Positions 33,631-42,133 of a stretch of DNA of 64,000 bases are shown piece after piece. Under the pieces are notes generated by a model that was not told the DNA's origin, did no database searches, and saw only the letters and a list, made by a program, of their open reading frames with translations. This stretch comes from Alkalicoccus chagannorensis DSM 18086 (GTDB taxonomy: Bacteria; Bacillota; Bacilli; Bacillales; Salisediminibacteriaceae). The position numbers and the translations under genes were made by a program. The stretch lies in the NCBI RefSeq assembly GCF_000429725.1, contig NZ_KE386944.1:1-64000 (forward strand), written 5' to 3'. Each line of letters starts with the position of its first letter. Position 1 is the first letter of the stretch.

Positions 33631-33641
33631 TCATCTGATGA
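33631..33641. promoter_or_regulatory. LutR-type operator ahead of lutP
   Basis: TCATCTGATGA is a perfect dyad with one central base, the TCATC-N-GATGA form reported for LutR sites in B. subtilis. It lies 56 bases ahead of the lutP start. Confidence 0.75.
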
Positions 33642-33675
33642 CTTGACGTGTAAGTGGTTACATCATACCCGCAAA

Positions 33676-33690
33676 TGACAGCGCTTGCAA
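33676..33690 (-). promoter_or_regulatory. Perfect cre site ahead of lutP
   Basis: On the minus strand TTGCAAGCGCTGTCA matches WTGNAANCGNWNNCW at every defined position. Lactate use would then be under CcpA catabolite control as well as LutR. Confidence 0.72.
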
Positions 33691-33860
33691 TAAGTCACGG
33701 AATATTCGTTATTTTACATACGAAAGCCCCGTTTATTTCATGCAGAAGCAGGGAGGATAGGCATATTTGTGAAATGCAGAACATAAAAGCCTGCCGGCGC
33801 AGGCAGACGTCAGCGAATGAGTGGCGGAACGTGGATCGGGGGACCCCTGGCACCGCCGTC

Positions 33861-34035
33861 AAATGACTGCCCGCTTCGCTGGAGTGACCGAGCCGGCCCG
33901 TGCTGTGACCGCTGCGGGCGTCGGAGTGACCGCCCAGCCCGTGAGTGACCGCTGCTGACGACGTTACGACCGCGGAGCGCTGCCAAGCGACTGCCGGGAG
34001 ACGCTGAACGTCCGAGCCGGGGCCGTGAACGACCG
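33861..34035 (+). repeat. 21-bp phased array, copy 4 (nine units)
   Basis: Units start at 33861, 33882, 33903, 33924, 33943, 33964, 33985, 34006 and 34027, again with 21-base steps except the fourth, 19. Units are AAATGACTG, GAGTGACCG (three times), CTGTGACCG, TTACGACCG, AAGCGACTG, GAACGTCCG and GAACGACCG. It lies between the lutP control region and the gene at 34294. Confidence 0.88.
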
Positions 34036-34293
34036 CTCTGCGCCAGAACCAGGTGCCGATGCAAATCGAAGACCATCAATCATGTTCCTCATTCGGCGGC
34101 TGCCCCGGCAGCCGGAAACCAGAAGGGCTCAGGTGACTGACGGACGCTCCGCGCTTGAAGTCATGAACGACATTTCAGCCAGAAGGCACGAGACCTGACC
34201 GCTTGAAACGGACGCTCTCCATTCTTGTTCAAAAAGAAAAATGTGAAACCCCCTCTCTCTTCTTTCGTAGAACAGGAAGAGGGAGGACTGTTG

Positions 34294-34887
34294 ATGAAGC
34301 GGCTAATAGACTGGATCGACAACGACGATATCGATAAGCTGGTGATTGTTCTGGTGGTGATTGCAGGGATATCATCCATCCTTGTTCCGGCGGTCCTCGT
34401 TATTTTTGCGCAGGAATTGTTCATGTATGACCCGGGGGCCTTTTTGTTTGAACATCCATCCGCCGCCTATTTGATCGTCGGCGCAGGCTTTCTTATCGTG
34501 ACTGCTGCAGGGATCCTTTACTTTGCATTCAAATCGCTGTGGGATCGACATCACCCGCTTTTCGGTGGTGCAGTGACGCTGTTCCTGATGGTGTTTTCTC
34601 TTCCGGTGGCCTACGTGGGCCTGATGCATTATTTCTACATGGATGACGATCAGTTTGTCTACAATGACGTCTGGACGCTGGAAGAGCGCGCATATGCCTG
34701 GGAAGACATCGACGTCGTGGAACTCCTGACAGAAGAAGAAGGCGGCAGCAGGTCGTATGATGGATTGAAGATACATACGAACGAAGGGACGGTCTACGAA
34801 CTGAGTATGGGCGGCGGCGTCACTCAGCAGCGCAGCCGCATTCTTGAAGCAGTAGAAGCAGCGGGAGGGACCGTGACCCGTTCCTGA
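34294..34887 (+). CDS. Membrane protein, function unknown
   Basis: The 197-residue product has three predicted membrane segments (about 17-38, 53-77 and 88-109) and a C-terminal soluble domain of about 80 residues with beta character (DDQFVYNDVWTLEERAYAWE, then YDGLKIHTNEGTVYELSMGG). The last part resembles PH-like domains of small membrane proteins, but I do not recognise the family. GGGAGGAC precedes the ATG at 34294. A strong terminator follows and the gene stands alone. Confidence 0.78.
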   Translation: MKRLIDWIDNDDIDKLVIVLVVIAGISSILVPAVLVIFAQELFMYDPGAFLFEHPSAAYLIVGAGFLIVTAAGILYFAFKSLWDRHHPLFGGAVTLFLMVFSLPVAYVGLMHYFYMDDDQFVYNDVWTLEERAYAWEDIDVVELLTEEEGGSRSYDGLKIHTNEGTVYELSMGGGVTQQRSRILEAVEAAGGTVTRS

Positions 34888-34911
34888 TTGGACGAAATAA
34901 CACATGCATTG

Positions 34912-34954
34912 AAAAAGCGGAGAGGCCTGCTGCCATGGCCCTCCGCTTTTTTGT
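34912..34954 (+). terminator. Terminator after the gene at 34294
   Basis: AAAAAGCGGAG with CTCCGCTTTTTT, extended by GGCC pairs, forms a strong stem followed by TTG and T-rich sequence. Confidence 0.85.
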
Positions 34955-34969
34955 TTGTAGTTTAAAAAG

Positions 34970-35100
34970 TAGAAGTTTTCATAAAAGGAGACGGCGGCAT
35001 CGTAAGCTGCGCGGGAAGAACGAAGAACCTGTTCTTCCCTTGAAAAGCTTGCAGCGATTCTGCACGCCGTTCCGACAAATAGGCGCTTCGCGATTTTGTT
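34970..35100 (+). repeat. Dispersed hairpin element, complete copy
   Basis: The hairpin is GGGAAGAAC (35013-35021)/GTTCTTCCC (35031-35039) with loop GAAGAACCT. The 5' part is GTTTTCATAAAAGGAGACGG and the 3' part CACGCCGTTCCGACAAATAG. It sits directly after a terminator. Confidence 0.78.
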
Positions 35101-35115
35101 CTTGTTTGAACGGAA

Positions 35116-35191
35116 AGCAAGCGCTTTCCATTGTCAGATTTATTTAAATCCGAGTAAATTCATTTACTTTATGTGCTTTGTCATATAAAAT
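35116..35191 (+). promoter_or_regulatory. Possible cre and promoter of the peptide-binding lipoprotein gene
   Basis: On the minus strand 35130-35116 reads TGGAAAGCGCTTGCT, one mismatch from cre. TTTACT (35163-35168) and TAAAAT (35186-35191) are spaced by 17 bases and precede the start by about 40 bases. Confidence 0.4.
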
Positions 35192-35228
35192 AACGGACAT
35201 ACTTACGAGATAACAGGGGGAGTTCATC

Positions 35229-36851
35229 ATGAAAAAAGTGTCAGCACTTGCAGGAGTATTCTTTTTAGCTGCCTGCGCCGGCGAGGGAGAGCCGGTCGAA
35301 GAAGAAAGCGGCGGGGCCGAAGAAGCTGCGGAAAATCAACAAAATGACAACGAGGAGAACGATGCTGATGAGGAAGAGGAGGCCGACGGGCTGACGATCA
35401 GCATGCAGGCGGACGCGCAGTCGCTCGATCCGCACTTCGGGAACGATCACTATTCACTGAACGTGAAACGGGCGATCTATGACACGCTCGTGATGACAGA
35501 CGAAAACCTGGATCTTCATATGGGGCTGGCTACTTCCTTTGAGCAGATCGAGCCGGAGACATGGGAAATCGAACTCGAGGAAGACATCGTGTTCCATGAC
35601 GGGGAAGAGCTGAATGCGGAAGTGGTGCAGCTCAACATCGAGCGGATGCTGGACCCGGAACTCGGTTCGCCGGTCGCCTTTATGTTCGACATGATCGAAG
35701 AAGTCGATATCGTCGACGATCATACGCTGCAGCTGCACACGGAGTATCCGTTCGCCCCGCTGCGCACCCACTTTGCTCATCCGGCCGGACAGATCATCAG
35801 CCCGGACGTGATCGAAGCCGATTACGCCGCTGTCGGCGAAGGAGAAGACCCTGGCAGCGTCGTCACGGAGAACCCGGTCGGCACCGGTTTTTACGAACTG
35901 GAAGAGCAGGAGCCGGGCGATTACTACGAACTGACGCAGAATGAAGACTACTGGCGCGGGGAAGCAGGAGCGGAGCATCTGACGTTCGAGGTCGTTCCTG
36001 AAGATTTGACGCGCGTCGGTGAGCTGGAGACCGGGGAAGCCGATGTGATCGGACACTTGAATCCAAACGATGTCGAGCGGCTGGAGGAAAATGAAGATAC
36101 CGATGTGGCCCGCTATGACAGCGCCTCGCTCGCCTACCTCGGTTTCCAGACGGAGCTCGCGCCGTTCGATGATGCCGACGTTCGTCGGGCTGTTGCGAAA
36201 GCAGTGAACAAAGAAGACATCATCTCCTCTGCGATCGGCGGAGCGGCTCTGCAGGCAGATGGCCCGCTCGCCCCGCCGGTGTTCGGTTCTTCTGACGACC
36301 TGGACGTAATCGAAGAAGACCTGGAAGCAGCGGAGGAGCTGCTGGCCGGGGCTGGCTATGAAGATGGTTTGGAGACGGAAATCTGGATCGATGATTCCCG
36401 TGTCGACCGGGATATCGCGGAGATACTGCAGGCGCAGCTGGCGCCCATCGGCATCGACCTCGAGATTGAATCTCTCGAAGCCGGCGTGCACCGGGACTAC
36501 ATTTCCGATGGGGAAGCACCGATGTTCATCAGCTCCTGGGGCACCGTGACAGGCGATGCGGACTACGGGCTGTATCCGGTGTTCCACTCCAGCAATCACG
36601 GTATCTCCGGGAACCGCACATTCTACGATAACGAAGACGTGGATGAGCTTCTGGAAGCAGCAAGACAGGAAGAAGAGGACGAGGAGCGGCTTGCGCTTTA
36701 TCACGATGCCCAGCAGATCATTATGAACGACGTGCCGATGGTGCCGCTCTATCACCGGGAACATCTCGCCGGAGTGAGCAGCGACCTGGAAAACTTCGTC
36801 ATTCATCCAAGCAGCCTGTACGACCTGTTTCCGGTCCACAAAGGCAACTGA
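35229..36851 (+). CDS. Peptide/solute-binding lipoprotein, SBP family 5
   Basis: The 540-residue lipoprotein has a signal peptide with lipobox FLAAC, an acidic linker of about 35 residues, and a family 5 (DppA/OppA-type) binding domain with motifs SMQADAQSLDPHFGNDHYS, EDIVFHDGEELNAEVVQLNI and NPVGTGFYELEEQEPGDYYE. It resembles dipeptide or glutathione binders. No permease or ATPase genes are adjacent, so it must work with a transporter encoded elsewhere or as a receptor. CAGGGGGAG precedes the ATG. The product is strongly acidic. Confidence 0.9.
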   Translation: MKKVSALAGVFFLAACAGEGEPVEEESGGAEEAAENQQNDNEENDADEEEEADGLTISMQADAQSLDPHFGNDHYSLNVKRAIYDTLVMTDENLDLHMGLATSFEQIEPETWEIELEEDIVFHDGEELNAEVVQLNIERMLDPELGSPVAFMFDMIEEVDIVDDHTLQLHTEYPFAPLRTHFAHPAGQIISPDVIEADYAAVGEGEDPGSVVTENPVGTGFYELEEQEPGDYYELTQNEDYWRGEAGAEHLTFEVVPEDLTRVGELETGEADVIGHLNPNDVERLEENEDTDVARYDSASLAYLGFQTELAPFDDADVRRAVAKAVNKEDIISSAIGGAALQADGPLAPPVFGSSDDLDVIEEDLEAAEELLAGAGYEDGLETEIWIDDSRVDRDIAEILQAQLAPIGIDLEIESLEAGVHRDYISDGEAPMFISSWGTVTGDADYGLYPVFHSSNHGISGNRTFYDNEDVDELLEAARQEEEDEERLALYHDAQQIIMNDVPMVPLYHREHLAGVSSDLENFVIHPSSLYDLFPVHKGN

Positions 36852-36868
36852 ATCCCTGCACGAAGAGA

Positions 36869-36909
36869 CCGCTCCCGGAGAACACAATCCGGGAGCGGTT
36901 ATTTTTTTC
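36869..36909 (+). terminator. Terminator after the peptide-binding protein gene
   Basis: ACCGCTCCCGGA and TCCGGGAGCGGT form a perfect 12-bp stem followed by TATTTTTTT. The rest of the interval to 37190 shows no gene. Confidence 0.88.
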
Positions 36910-37190
36910 TTTGCAGGAACATGTTACAGCAGGGAGACTGCGGCGCGTCCGCCGCTGCAGGCCGCCCGCATCCCTGTACAGAGCGACTCAACCAGGCATC
37001 CGATCGACCCGCTTCCCACCTTCCATACTTCTTCCTGGAAGGAACGGCGAAAACGAGGCTTCCTGAACGGAGGTTCTGTCTGCCGCGCCCGCACCATCAG
37101 GAAGTCTGCTGCTGGCACGTTCAAAGAGGGAACGTTTGCCTTAAGGTCCGGTGTGGAATAAGAGGGATAAAAGAGAGAGGAGAGAGGTCA

Positions 37191-38723
37191 TTGTCACGGT
37201 TGCGAGCGTACTGGGAGTCTCATCATATTTTCTTTTTGTCGGCCGCGCTGATTGCCGCCTTGGTTGTCTGGGGAGCCGTCGATCCATCTGGTATGACCGG
37301 GGTGATGGAGTTTTTCATGCTGGAGATGATCGAACAGTTCGGCTGGTTCTACGTGCTGGCCACAGCGGTTTTCGTCGGCTTCTGCCTCTTTCTCGGATTC
37401 GGTCCATATCGACACATGAAGCTGGGACATAAAGAGGAGCAGCCGGAATACAGTTATTTCACTTGGCTCGGCATGCTTTTTGCTGCTGGTATGGGGGTTG
37501 GTCTTGTGTTTTGGGGAGTGGGGGAGCCCCTGTCCCATTTTCAGGAACCACCACCGGAAGGAGGAGAGCCTGGAACAATGGCCGCAGCCGAGGACGGGCT
37601 GCTGTGGGGGTTGTTTCACTGGGGCCTTCACCCGTGGAGTATTTATGCGATTGTTGCACTTGGTCTCGCGTTTGCTAAATTCCGGAAGTATCTGCCCGGT
37701 CTTGTAAGTTCAGCGTTCTATCCTGTATTAGGAGAAAAAATACACCAGTGGCCAGGCAAAGCGATTGATATCATCGTGATTACAGCTACAACGGTTGGCA
37801 TAGCGACTTCCTTTGGCATGAGCACCCTGCAGGTCGGAAGCGGACTGGAAGCAGTGTTTGATATCCAGGCTGGCAACGTCGTCTATTTTGTCATAATCGC
37901 CGTTGTTACGATTATTTTTCTAACCTCTGTGCTATCTGGAATCAACCGGGGAATGCGTTGGCTTAGTATATCCAACCTGACGCTGGCCGGTGTGCTGCTG
38001 GCTGCTGTCGTGCTTCTCGGACCGACCTTATTTATCCTTGAACACAGTGTCGTTACTTTGGGACAGTATATTTCCGGTCTTCCACAGATGAGCCTGGATA
38101 TGAATCCATATGGGGAGAACGAGTGGAAAGGGGACTGGACACTTTTCTACTGGGCCTGGGTTATTTCTTGGAGCCCCTTTGTCGGTACCTTTATTGCCCG
38201 TGTTTCCCGGGGACGCTCGCTGCAGGAGTTTATCATCGGCGTGTTGTTTGTACCTACGCTGCTGACGTTGATGTGGTTTACCGCTTTTGGTGGTACCGGG
38301 CTTTATGCAGAGCTTCAGGGGAATGCAGCGATCTCGGACCAAGTGCTTCAGGAACCGGAAGCTGGCTTTTTTCTTGTGTTGGAACAACTGCCCGGAAGTT
38401 TTATCTTTAGTATTGGTGCGTTGATCCTAATTACAATCTTCTTCGTAACCTCCGCGAACTCCGCTACTTATGTGCTGGGAGTCTTTTCGTCAAACGGAGA
38501 TCTGCAGCCGGAGCGGAAAATTCTGTTGGTTTGGGGGTTACTCATTTCCGCGATTGCTTCCGTTCTACTTTTGAGCGGCGGACTGGATGGGATGCAGGCA
38601 GCAGCTACGATTACAGCGTTTCCATTCACGATCATCATGCTGGCCCTCTTGGTAGCCATCTACCGCTCGCTGCGAATCGAAGGAGAAGTCACGCATAATG
38701 TCGAGAAAAAAGAGGATTGGTAG
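37191..38723 (+). CDS. BCCT family betaine/carnitine/choline transporter
   Basis: The 510-residue carrier imports betaine-type osmolytes with sodium. It has about twelve membrane segments and the BCCT signature: GMLFAAGMGVGLVFWGVGEP, the Trp-rich stretch LLWGLFHWGLHPWSIYAIVA, and WAWVISWSPFVGTFIARVSRGRS. I chose the TTG at 37191, six bases after AGGAGA, which gives the usual BCCT start (MSRLRAYWESHHIFF). Upstream in-frame sequence to 36921 is not BCCT-like. It resembles OpuD/BetL types; the exact substrate is open. The AidB-like gene follows after 56 bases. Confidence 0.9.
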   Translation: MSRLRAYWESHHIFFLSAALIAALVVWGAVDPSGMTGVMEFFMLEMIEQFGWFYVLATAVFVGFCLFLGFGPYRHMKLGHKEEQPEYSYFTWLGMLFAAGMGVGLVFWGVGEPLSHFQEPPPEGGEPGTMAAAEDGLLWGLFHWGLHPWSIYAIVALGLAFAKFRKYLPGLVSSAFYPVLGEKIHQWPGKAIDIIVITATTVGIATSFGMSTLQVGSGLEAVFDIQAGNVVYFVIIAVVTIIFLTSVLSGINRGMRWLSISNLTLAGVLLAAVVLLGPTLFILEHSVVTLGQYISGLPQMSLDMNPYGENEWKGDWTLFYWAWVISWSPFVGTFIARVSRGRSLQEFIIGVLFVPTLLTLMWFTAFGGTGLYAELQGNAAISDQVLQEPEAGFFLVLEQLPGSFIFSIGALILITIFFVTSANSATYVLGVFSSNGDLQPERKILLVWGLLISAIASVLLLSGGLDGMQAAATITAFPFTIIMLALLVAIYRSLRIEGEVTHNVEKKEDW

Positions 38724-38779
38724 CGCTGCATGGAGAAGCATAGCGTAGATCCCATGATACGCTGGAGGAGATGATACAG

Positions 38780-40429
38780 ATGACTGCCATATTTCAAGAA
38801 GAACCTCTGCTGCAGGAACTCGTGGACACGTATGTGCCGAAGGAGCACCGGCCATGGGCGCAAAAGCAGCTGCAGTGGCTCGGAAGCTATGTGTACAACG
38901 AGATGGACCGCCGTGCGGCGTTTACGGACCGGGAAGGAGAGCCGAAGCTGTTCAAATACGATGCGTACGGGCGAGAACAGTCCTACGTTCGGGTCGATGA
39001 AGGGTATGCCCGGACCGCGGCGGATATCTACGGTGCCGGGATCGTCGGTGGCGTGTTCCGGGATGTGCCGGAACTCGGCGCCCCGACCGGGTATGTTTTT
39101 TCTTTCCTTCAAGGGTACCTGGTATCCCAGAGTGAACCCGGTTTCTACTGTCCCGTGACGTTGACGATGGCCTCGGCCTATCTGCTCGACCGCTATGCTG
39201 AAGGAGAGGCACGTGCTAAGTTTCTTCCCGGTGTGACAGCGCTCGGTGAGGAAAAATTGGAAGAGGGAGCGACGTTCCTGACAGAGCGGCAGGGTGGATC
39301 CGATGTTGGTGCCAACGCAGTAGAGGCGCTGCCGGAACCGGACCGCCCGGGTGTGTACCGCTTGTACGGTGAAAAATATTTCGCCAGCAATGCCGGCCGG
39401 GCGGAGGTCATGATGGTGCTCGCGCGGACTCCGGAAAGCGGGGGCGGGAGCAGAGGTCTGTCGTTATTCGCGGTACCCTGGTATGAAGGCGCGGACAAAA
39501 ACCGGCTGTCGATCCGCCGGCTCAAAGACAAGCTCGGCGTCCGTGCCGTCCCTTCTGGAGAGGTGGAGTTCGACGGAGCTGAAGCGTGGATGATCGGCGA
39601 AGAAACTAGAGGGCTGTCGATGATGATGGAAGCTCTGAATCTTTCCCGCGTCTGCAACGCAGCAGCATCTGCCGGTATCATGCGGCGGGCGTACCGCGAA
39701 GCGCTGCAGTATGCGTCCGGCCGAGAAGCTTTCGGCAGCAGACTGACGGATTTCCCGATGGTGCAGGATACCTTCACCCGGCTGGCGGTGAAGCTGGAGG
39801 CTGAAGTGCGCACCGTCTTTTACACAGCGGACCGGTTTGAAGCCTGGACGAACGGACAGGAGGAGGATGCCTACCTGCGCCTGCTTGTAGCATTAGTGAA
39901 AGAAGAGAGCGCCGATCAGGCGATTCATTTCGCTCATGAGGCTGTCGAAATGCTGGGCGGGAACGGCTACATTGAAGACTTTGTCACCCCGCGGCTGCTG
40001 CGGGATGCTCAGGTGCTGACAGTCTGGGAAGGGACACGTAACATCCTCGGGCTCGAGGTGCTGCGGCTGATGAACAAAACCGGCGTCCACGAACAGTTCT
40101 TCTCGCGGCTGCTTGCGTCCTTCGAGGCTTCGGGACTGGAGGAAGCCGCCGTGGTCAAAGCGATGGCAGAAGAACTGGAAGAGTCGTGCCGGGGGCTCCT
40201 GGAACTGCCGGCAGCAGAGCAGACGAGGTACGTGAAACCATTGATGAAAAAGATGGTATCGCTGCTGGAGGTCCAGCAGCTGCTCGAAGCAGGAGCAGAA
40301 GATACGGCGTCCATGCTGATCCGGATGGAGACGATGCCCCGTTTTGACCGAGGAGAAGGAAGCTGGACGCTGGACGAAGGCATGCAGCGGTGGCAGGAAG
40401 ATGTCGAACGGCTGAAACCGGAACAATAA
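38780..40429 (+). CDS. Acyl-CoA dehydrogenase family protein, AidB-like
   Basis: The 549-residue flavoprotein has the acyl-CoA dehydrogenase fold with the AidB-type extended N-terminus (PKEHRPWAQKQLQWLGSYVY). FAD-binding and active-site features are ATFLTERQGGSDVGANAVEA, RLKDKLGVRAVPSGEVEF, MLGGNGYIEDFVTPRLLRDA and VLTVWEGTRNILGLEVLR. In E. coli AidB is part of the alkylation response, but its enzymatic role remains unclear. GGAGGAG lies nine bases ahead of the ATG at 38780; the ATG at 38771 is too close to it. Confidence 0.87.
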   Translation: MTAIFQEEPLLQELVDTYVPKEHRPWAQKQLQWLGSYVYNEMDRRAAFTDREGEPKLFKYDAYGREQSYVRVDEGYARTAADIYGAGIVGGVFRDVPELGAPTGYVFSFLQGYLVSQSEPGFYCPVTLTMASAYLLDRYAEGEARAKFLPGVTALGEEKLEEGATFLTERQGGSDVGANAVEALPEPDRPGVYRLYGEKYFASNAGRAEVMMVLARTPESGGGSRGLSLFAVPWYEGADKNRLSIRRLKDKLGVRAVPSGEVEFDGAEAWMIGEETRGLSMMMEALNLSRVCNAAASAGIMRRAYREALQYASGREAFGSRLTDFPMVQDTFTRLAVKLEAEVRTVFYTADRFEAWTNGQEEDAYLRLLVALVKEESADQAIHFAHEAVEMLGGNGYIEDFVTPRLLRDAQVLTVWEGTRNILGLEVLRLMNKTGVHEQFFSRLLASFEASGLEEAAVVKAMAEELEESCRGLLELPAAEQTRYVKPLMKKMVSLLEVQQLLEAGAEDTASMLIRMETMPRFDRGEGSWTLDEGMQRWQEDVERLKPEQ

Positions 40430-40442
40430 AGGCACGAAGAAG

Positions 40443-40476
40443 AGCCCCGCAGTCATCGTGAACCAGCTGCGGGGCT
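40443..40476. terminator. Hairpin after the AidB-like gene
   Basis: AGCCCCGCAG and CTGCGGGGCT form a perfect 10-bp stem. The T-run is poor on the plus strand, so termination would be weak. Confidence 0.5.
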
Positions 40477-40497
40477 GACGTATGCATCGTCATGGAG

Positions 40498-40523
40498 CCG
40501 AATATTTCCCGGGAAATATTCGG
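40498..40523. promoter_or_regulatory. Perfect 26-bp palindrome
   Basis: CCGAATATTTCCC is followed directly by its exact reverse complement GGGAAATATTCGG. It lies about 55 bases ahead of the TATAAT (40579-40584) of the next gene and could be a regulator site or a cruciform. Confidence 0.6.
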
Positions 40524-40611
40524 TGATTTCCATTTTCTTTCTCACACTTTTCTTGTGGCACCTGTGTGTTCTGCCTCGTATAATGGAGGAGGAAAAGAAG
40601 GAGGGACACAC

Positions 40612-40980
40612 TTGCGCTGGTATATTCATGTATTTGCATCTATGCTTAATTTTCAGGGAAGGTCGAGACGCCAGGAATACTGGACCTTTCAAGTCATTAA
40701 CTTTACGATTATTGCTGCTTTTATCGCTGCCGATTCCGTGCTTGGTGCTGCAGGCAGCATCTCCGGGCTCTACAGTCTGGCACAGCTGCTGCCGAATATT
40801 TCGGTCTCCATCCGGCGCCTGCATGATACCGGGAGAAGCGGATTCTGGTTCTTTATTCTGCTGATCCCGCTGGTCGGTGTATTCGTCTATTTCTACTTCA
40901 TGCTGCAGGATGGGCAGGAAGGGGAGAACCGTTACGGCGCAGATCCGCAGGGGCAGGAGCCGTTTCAGCGCCTCGGCTGA
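40612..40980 (+). CDS. DUF805 family membrane protein
   Basis: The 122-residue membrane protein has the DUF805 pattern: FQGRSRRQEYWTFQVINFTI at the N-terminus, the conserved SISGLYSLAQLLPNISVSIRRLHDTGRSGF, a final hydrophobic helix and a C-terminus ending in the family-typical NRYGADP. The role of the family is unknown. I chose the TTG at 40612, which follows AAGGAGGG; upstream in-frame sequence includes the promoter and palindrome. It stands between the AidB-like gene and the MpsC-like gene. Confidence 0.85.
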   Translation: MRWYIHVFASMLNFQGRSRRQEYWTFQVINFTIIAAFIAADSVLGAAGSISGLYSLAQLLPNISVSIRRLHDTGRSGFWFFILLIPLVGVFVYFYFMLQDGQEGENRYGADPQGQEPFQRLG

Positions 40981-41082
40981 TCTGCAATGATTGGAGACAC
41001 GAAAGAGGTTTCAGTGCCGGGGTTTCAGGGAAAAACATCGACAACCACATAAAAAAAGCGGATGTGGAAAGGAGGGAATACC

Positions 41083-41769
41083 ATGGTACAGAAAAAGCCG
41101 GTGGAATCAGATGTCAGTTCGAAGTTCTCGAAATTAATGCGCAGACATTTCGGACGAGGCCCTGAATCTGTCTATGTGACCGTCAAAGGGCCGTTTTTTA
41201 CTGCCTATCTGCAGGGATTTCTTCATCCTATGGAAAAAGTTCTGCTGAAACAGAAGGAGAATGAGCGCATCCTCTCGACCAGAGGGTTGATGATTGACGA
41301 ATTGGAGCAGGACATGCGTAAAGAAGTGTTCGAAATGACGAGTCTCCGTGTCAATACCTTCCAGTCCGACTGGGATCTGGACCGTGAATCCGGCGTGATC
41401 ATCGGTATTCTGGAAGAGTCCATCCACGATTCGCTGGATTGGCCGGTTCATATTGAGCGCCAGAAACTGATCGACGAGTTCTGCCGTGCCAGTGCCCTGG
41501 CGGAAAAGCCGCCGAAGGAAACGAATGTGTACTGGTTGAATAACCGTACAGTGCTGGCTGAGCGGCACGGAATATTGACCCGTGTGGAGAAACAGCTCGT
41601 CAAAGACGGCTATGACAGGGAGCTCGTCTTGTCCAAAAGGCCGGTGGAGAAAGAAGCACTTGCGGAAGTGGATTTGGAGAAGGTGTTGAATCAACAAATT
41701 AAAGAAACGTTTGTCGACTGGGATTTGTCGAAAGATATCGGCTATATCGTACTTATTTTAGACATATAA
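41083..41769 (+). CDS. MpsC/DUF2294 family protein with two tandem domains
   Basis: The 228-residue product holds two copies of the DUF2294 (MpsC) domain. The first covers about residues 10-117 (GRGPESVYVTVKGPFFTAYL ... DWDLDRESGVIIGIL) and the second about 125-228 (TNVYWLNNRTVLAERHGILT ... DWDLSKDIGYIVLIL); both end in a matching F(Q/V)xDWDL motif. MpsC is named for a Na+-linked membrane-potential system with MpsAB, but no mpsAB genes are adjacent. AAAGGAGGG precedes the ATG at 41083. Confidence 0.82.
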   Translation: MVQKKPVESDVSSKFSKLMRRHFGRGPESVYVTVKGPFFTAYLQGFLHPMEKVLLKQKENERILSTRGLMIDELEQDMRKEVFEMTSLRVNTFQSDWDLDRESGVIIGILEESIHDSLDWPVHIERQKLIDEFCRASALAEKPPKETNVYWLNNRTVLAERHGILTRVEKQLVKDGYDRELVLSKRPVEKEALAEVDLEKVLNQQIKETFVDWDLSKDIGYIVLILDI

Positions 41770-41804
41770 AAACCGGTCATGACGTTGACCGGCGATCATC
41801 TTAT

Positions 41805-41996
41805 TTACTTCTGCATGATGTTCATGGATTCGCATTGTTCACATCGTAGAAATCCCTGCTGAATCAGGGAAGTCACATACTGTTCTGAATTCGTGAACTC
41901 CCGTGCATGGGCTGGTGTGCTGTTAAAGCCGCAGCGGTCTCCGGCGCAAAGGCTGAGGTGCACGCGCTGTTCGGCATGATCGACGAAATAGGTCAT
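41805..41996 (-). CDS. Small cysteine-containing protein, function unknown
   Basis: The 63-residue product has two cysteine pairs (LCAGDRCGF and LRCEQCESM) that could bind zinc. Nothing else is recognisable. AAGGAAGG precedes the ATG at 41996; longer in-frame versions begin without a good site. It is convergent with the MpsC-like gene. Coding support is moderate: length, ribosome binding site and amino-acid composition are plausible. Confidence 0.6.
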   Translation of the reverse strand: MTYFVDHAEQRVHLSLCAGDRCGFNSTPAHAREFTNSEQYVTSLIQQGFLRCEQCESMNIMQK

Positions 41997-42078
41997 CGAT
42001 GGATCCTTCCTTTCTATCCTGCGTAGTATGTCCAAATCTGCAGCTGCTGGTCCTGAGAGGGTAGGAAAAACATCCAAA

Positions 42079-42133
42079 TAAAAAAGAGCCGAAAAGAATA
42101 GACCTCTCGTGCAGAGGCAATCTTTTCGGCTCT
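42079..42133 (-). terminator. Terminator of the MBL hydrolase gene
   Basis: AGAGCCGAAAAGA (42085-42097) pairs perfectly with TCTTTTCGGCTCT (42121-42133), and on the minus strand a T-rich run follows (TTTTTTATTTGG). Confidence 0.8.

Noticed and set aside
15708-34035. The 21-bp arrays considered as CRISPR arrays
   Set aside because: The period is far too short, there are no conserved repeats of 23-40 bases with unique spacers, and no cas gene is in the window.
35454-36887. Open frame of about 480 codons opposite the peptide-binding lipoprotein gene
   Set aside because: Antisense shadow of a strong coding region, without start site.
36921-37190. N-terminal extension of the BCCT transporter
   Set aside because: The extension is not hydrophobic or BCCT-like, whereas the TTG at 37191 has a good ribosome binding site and gives the normal protein start.
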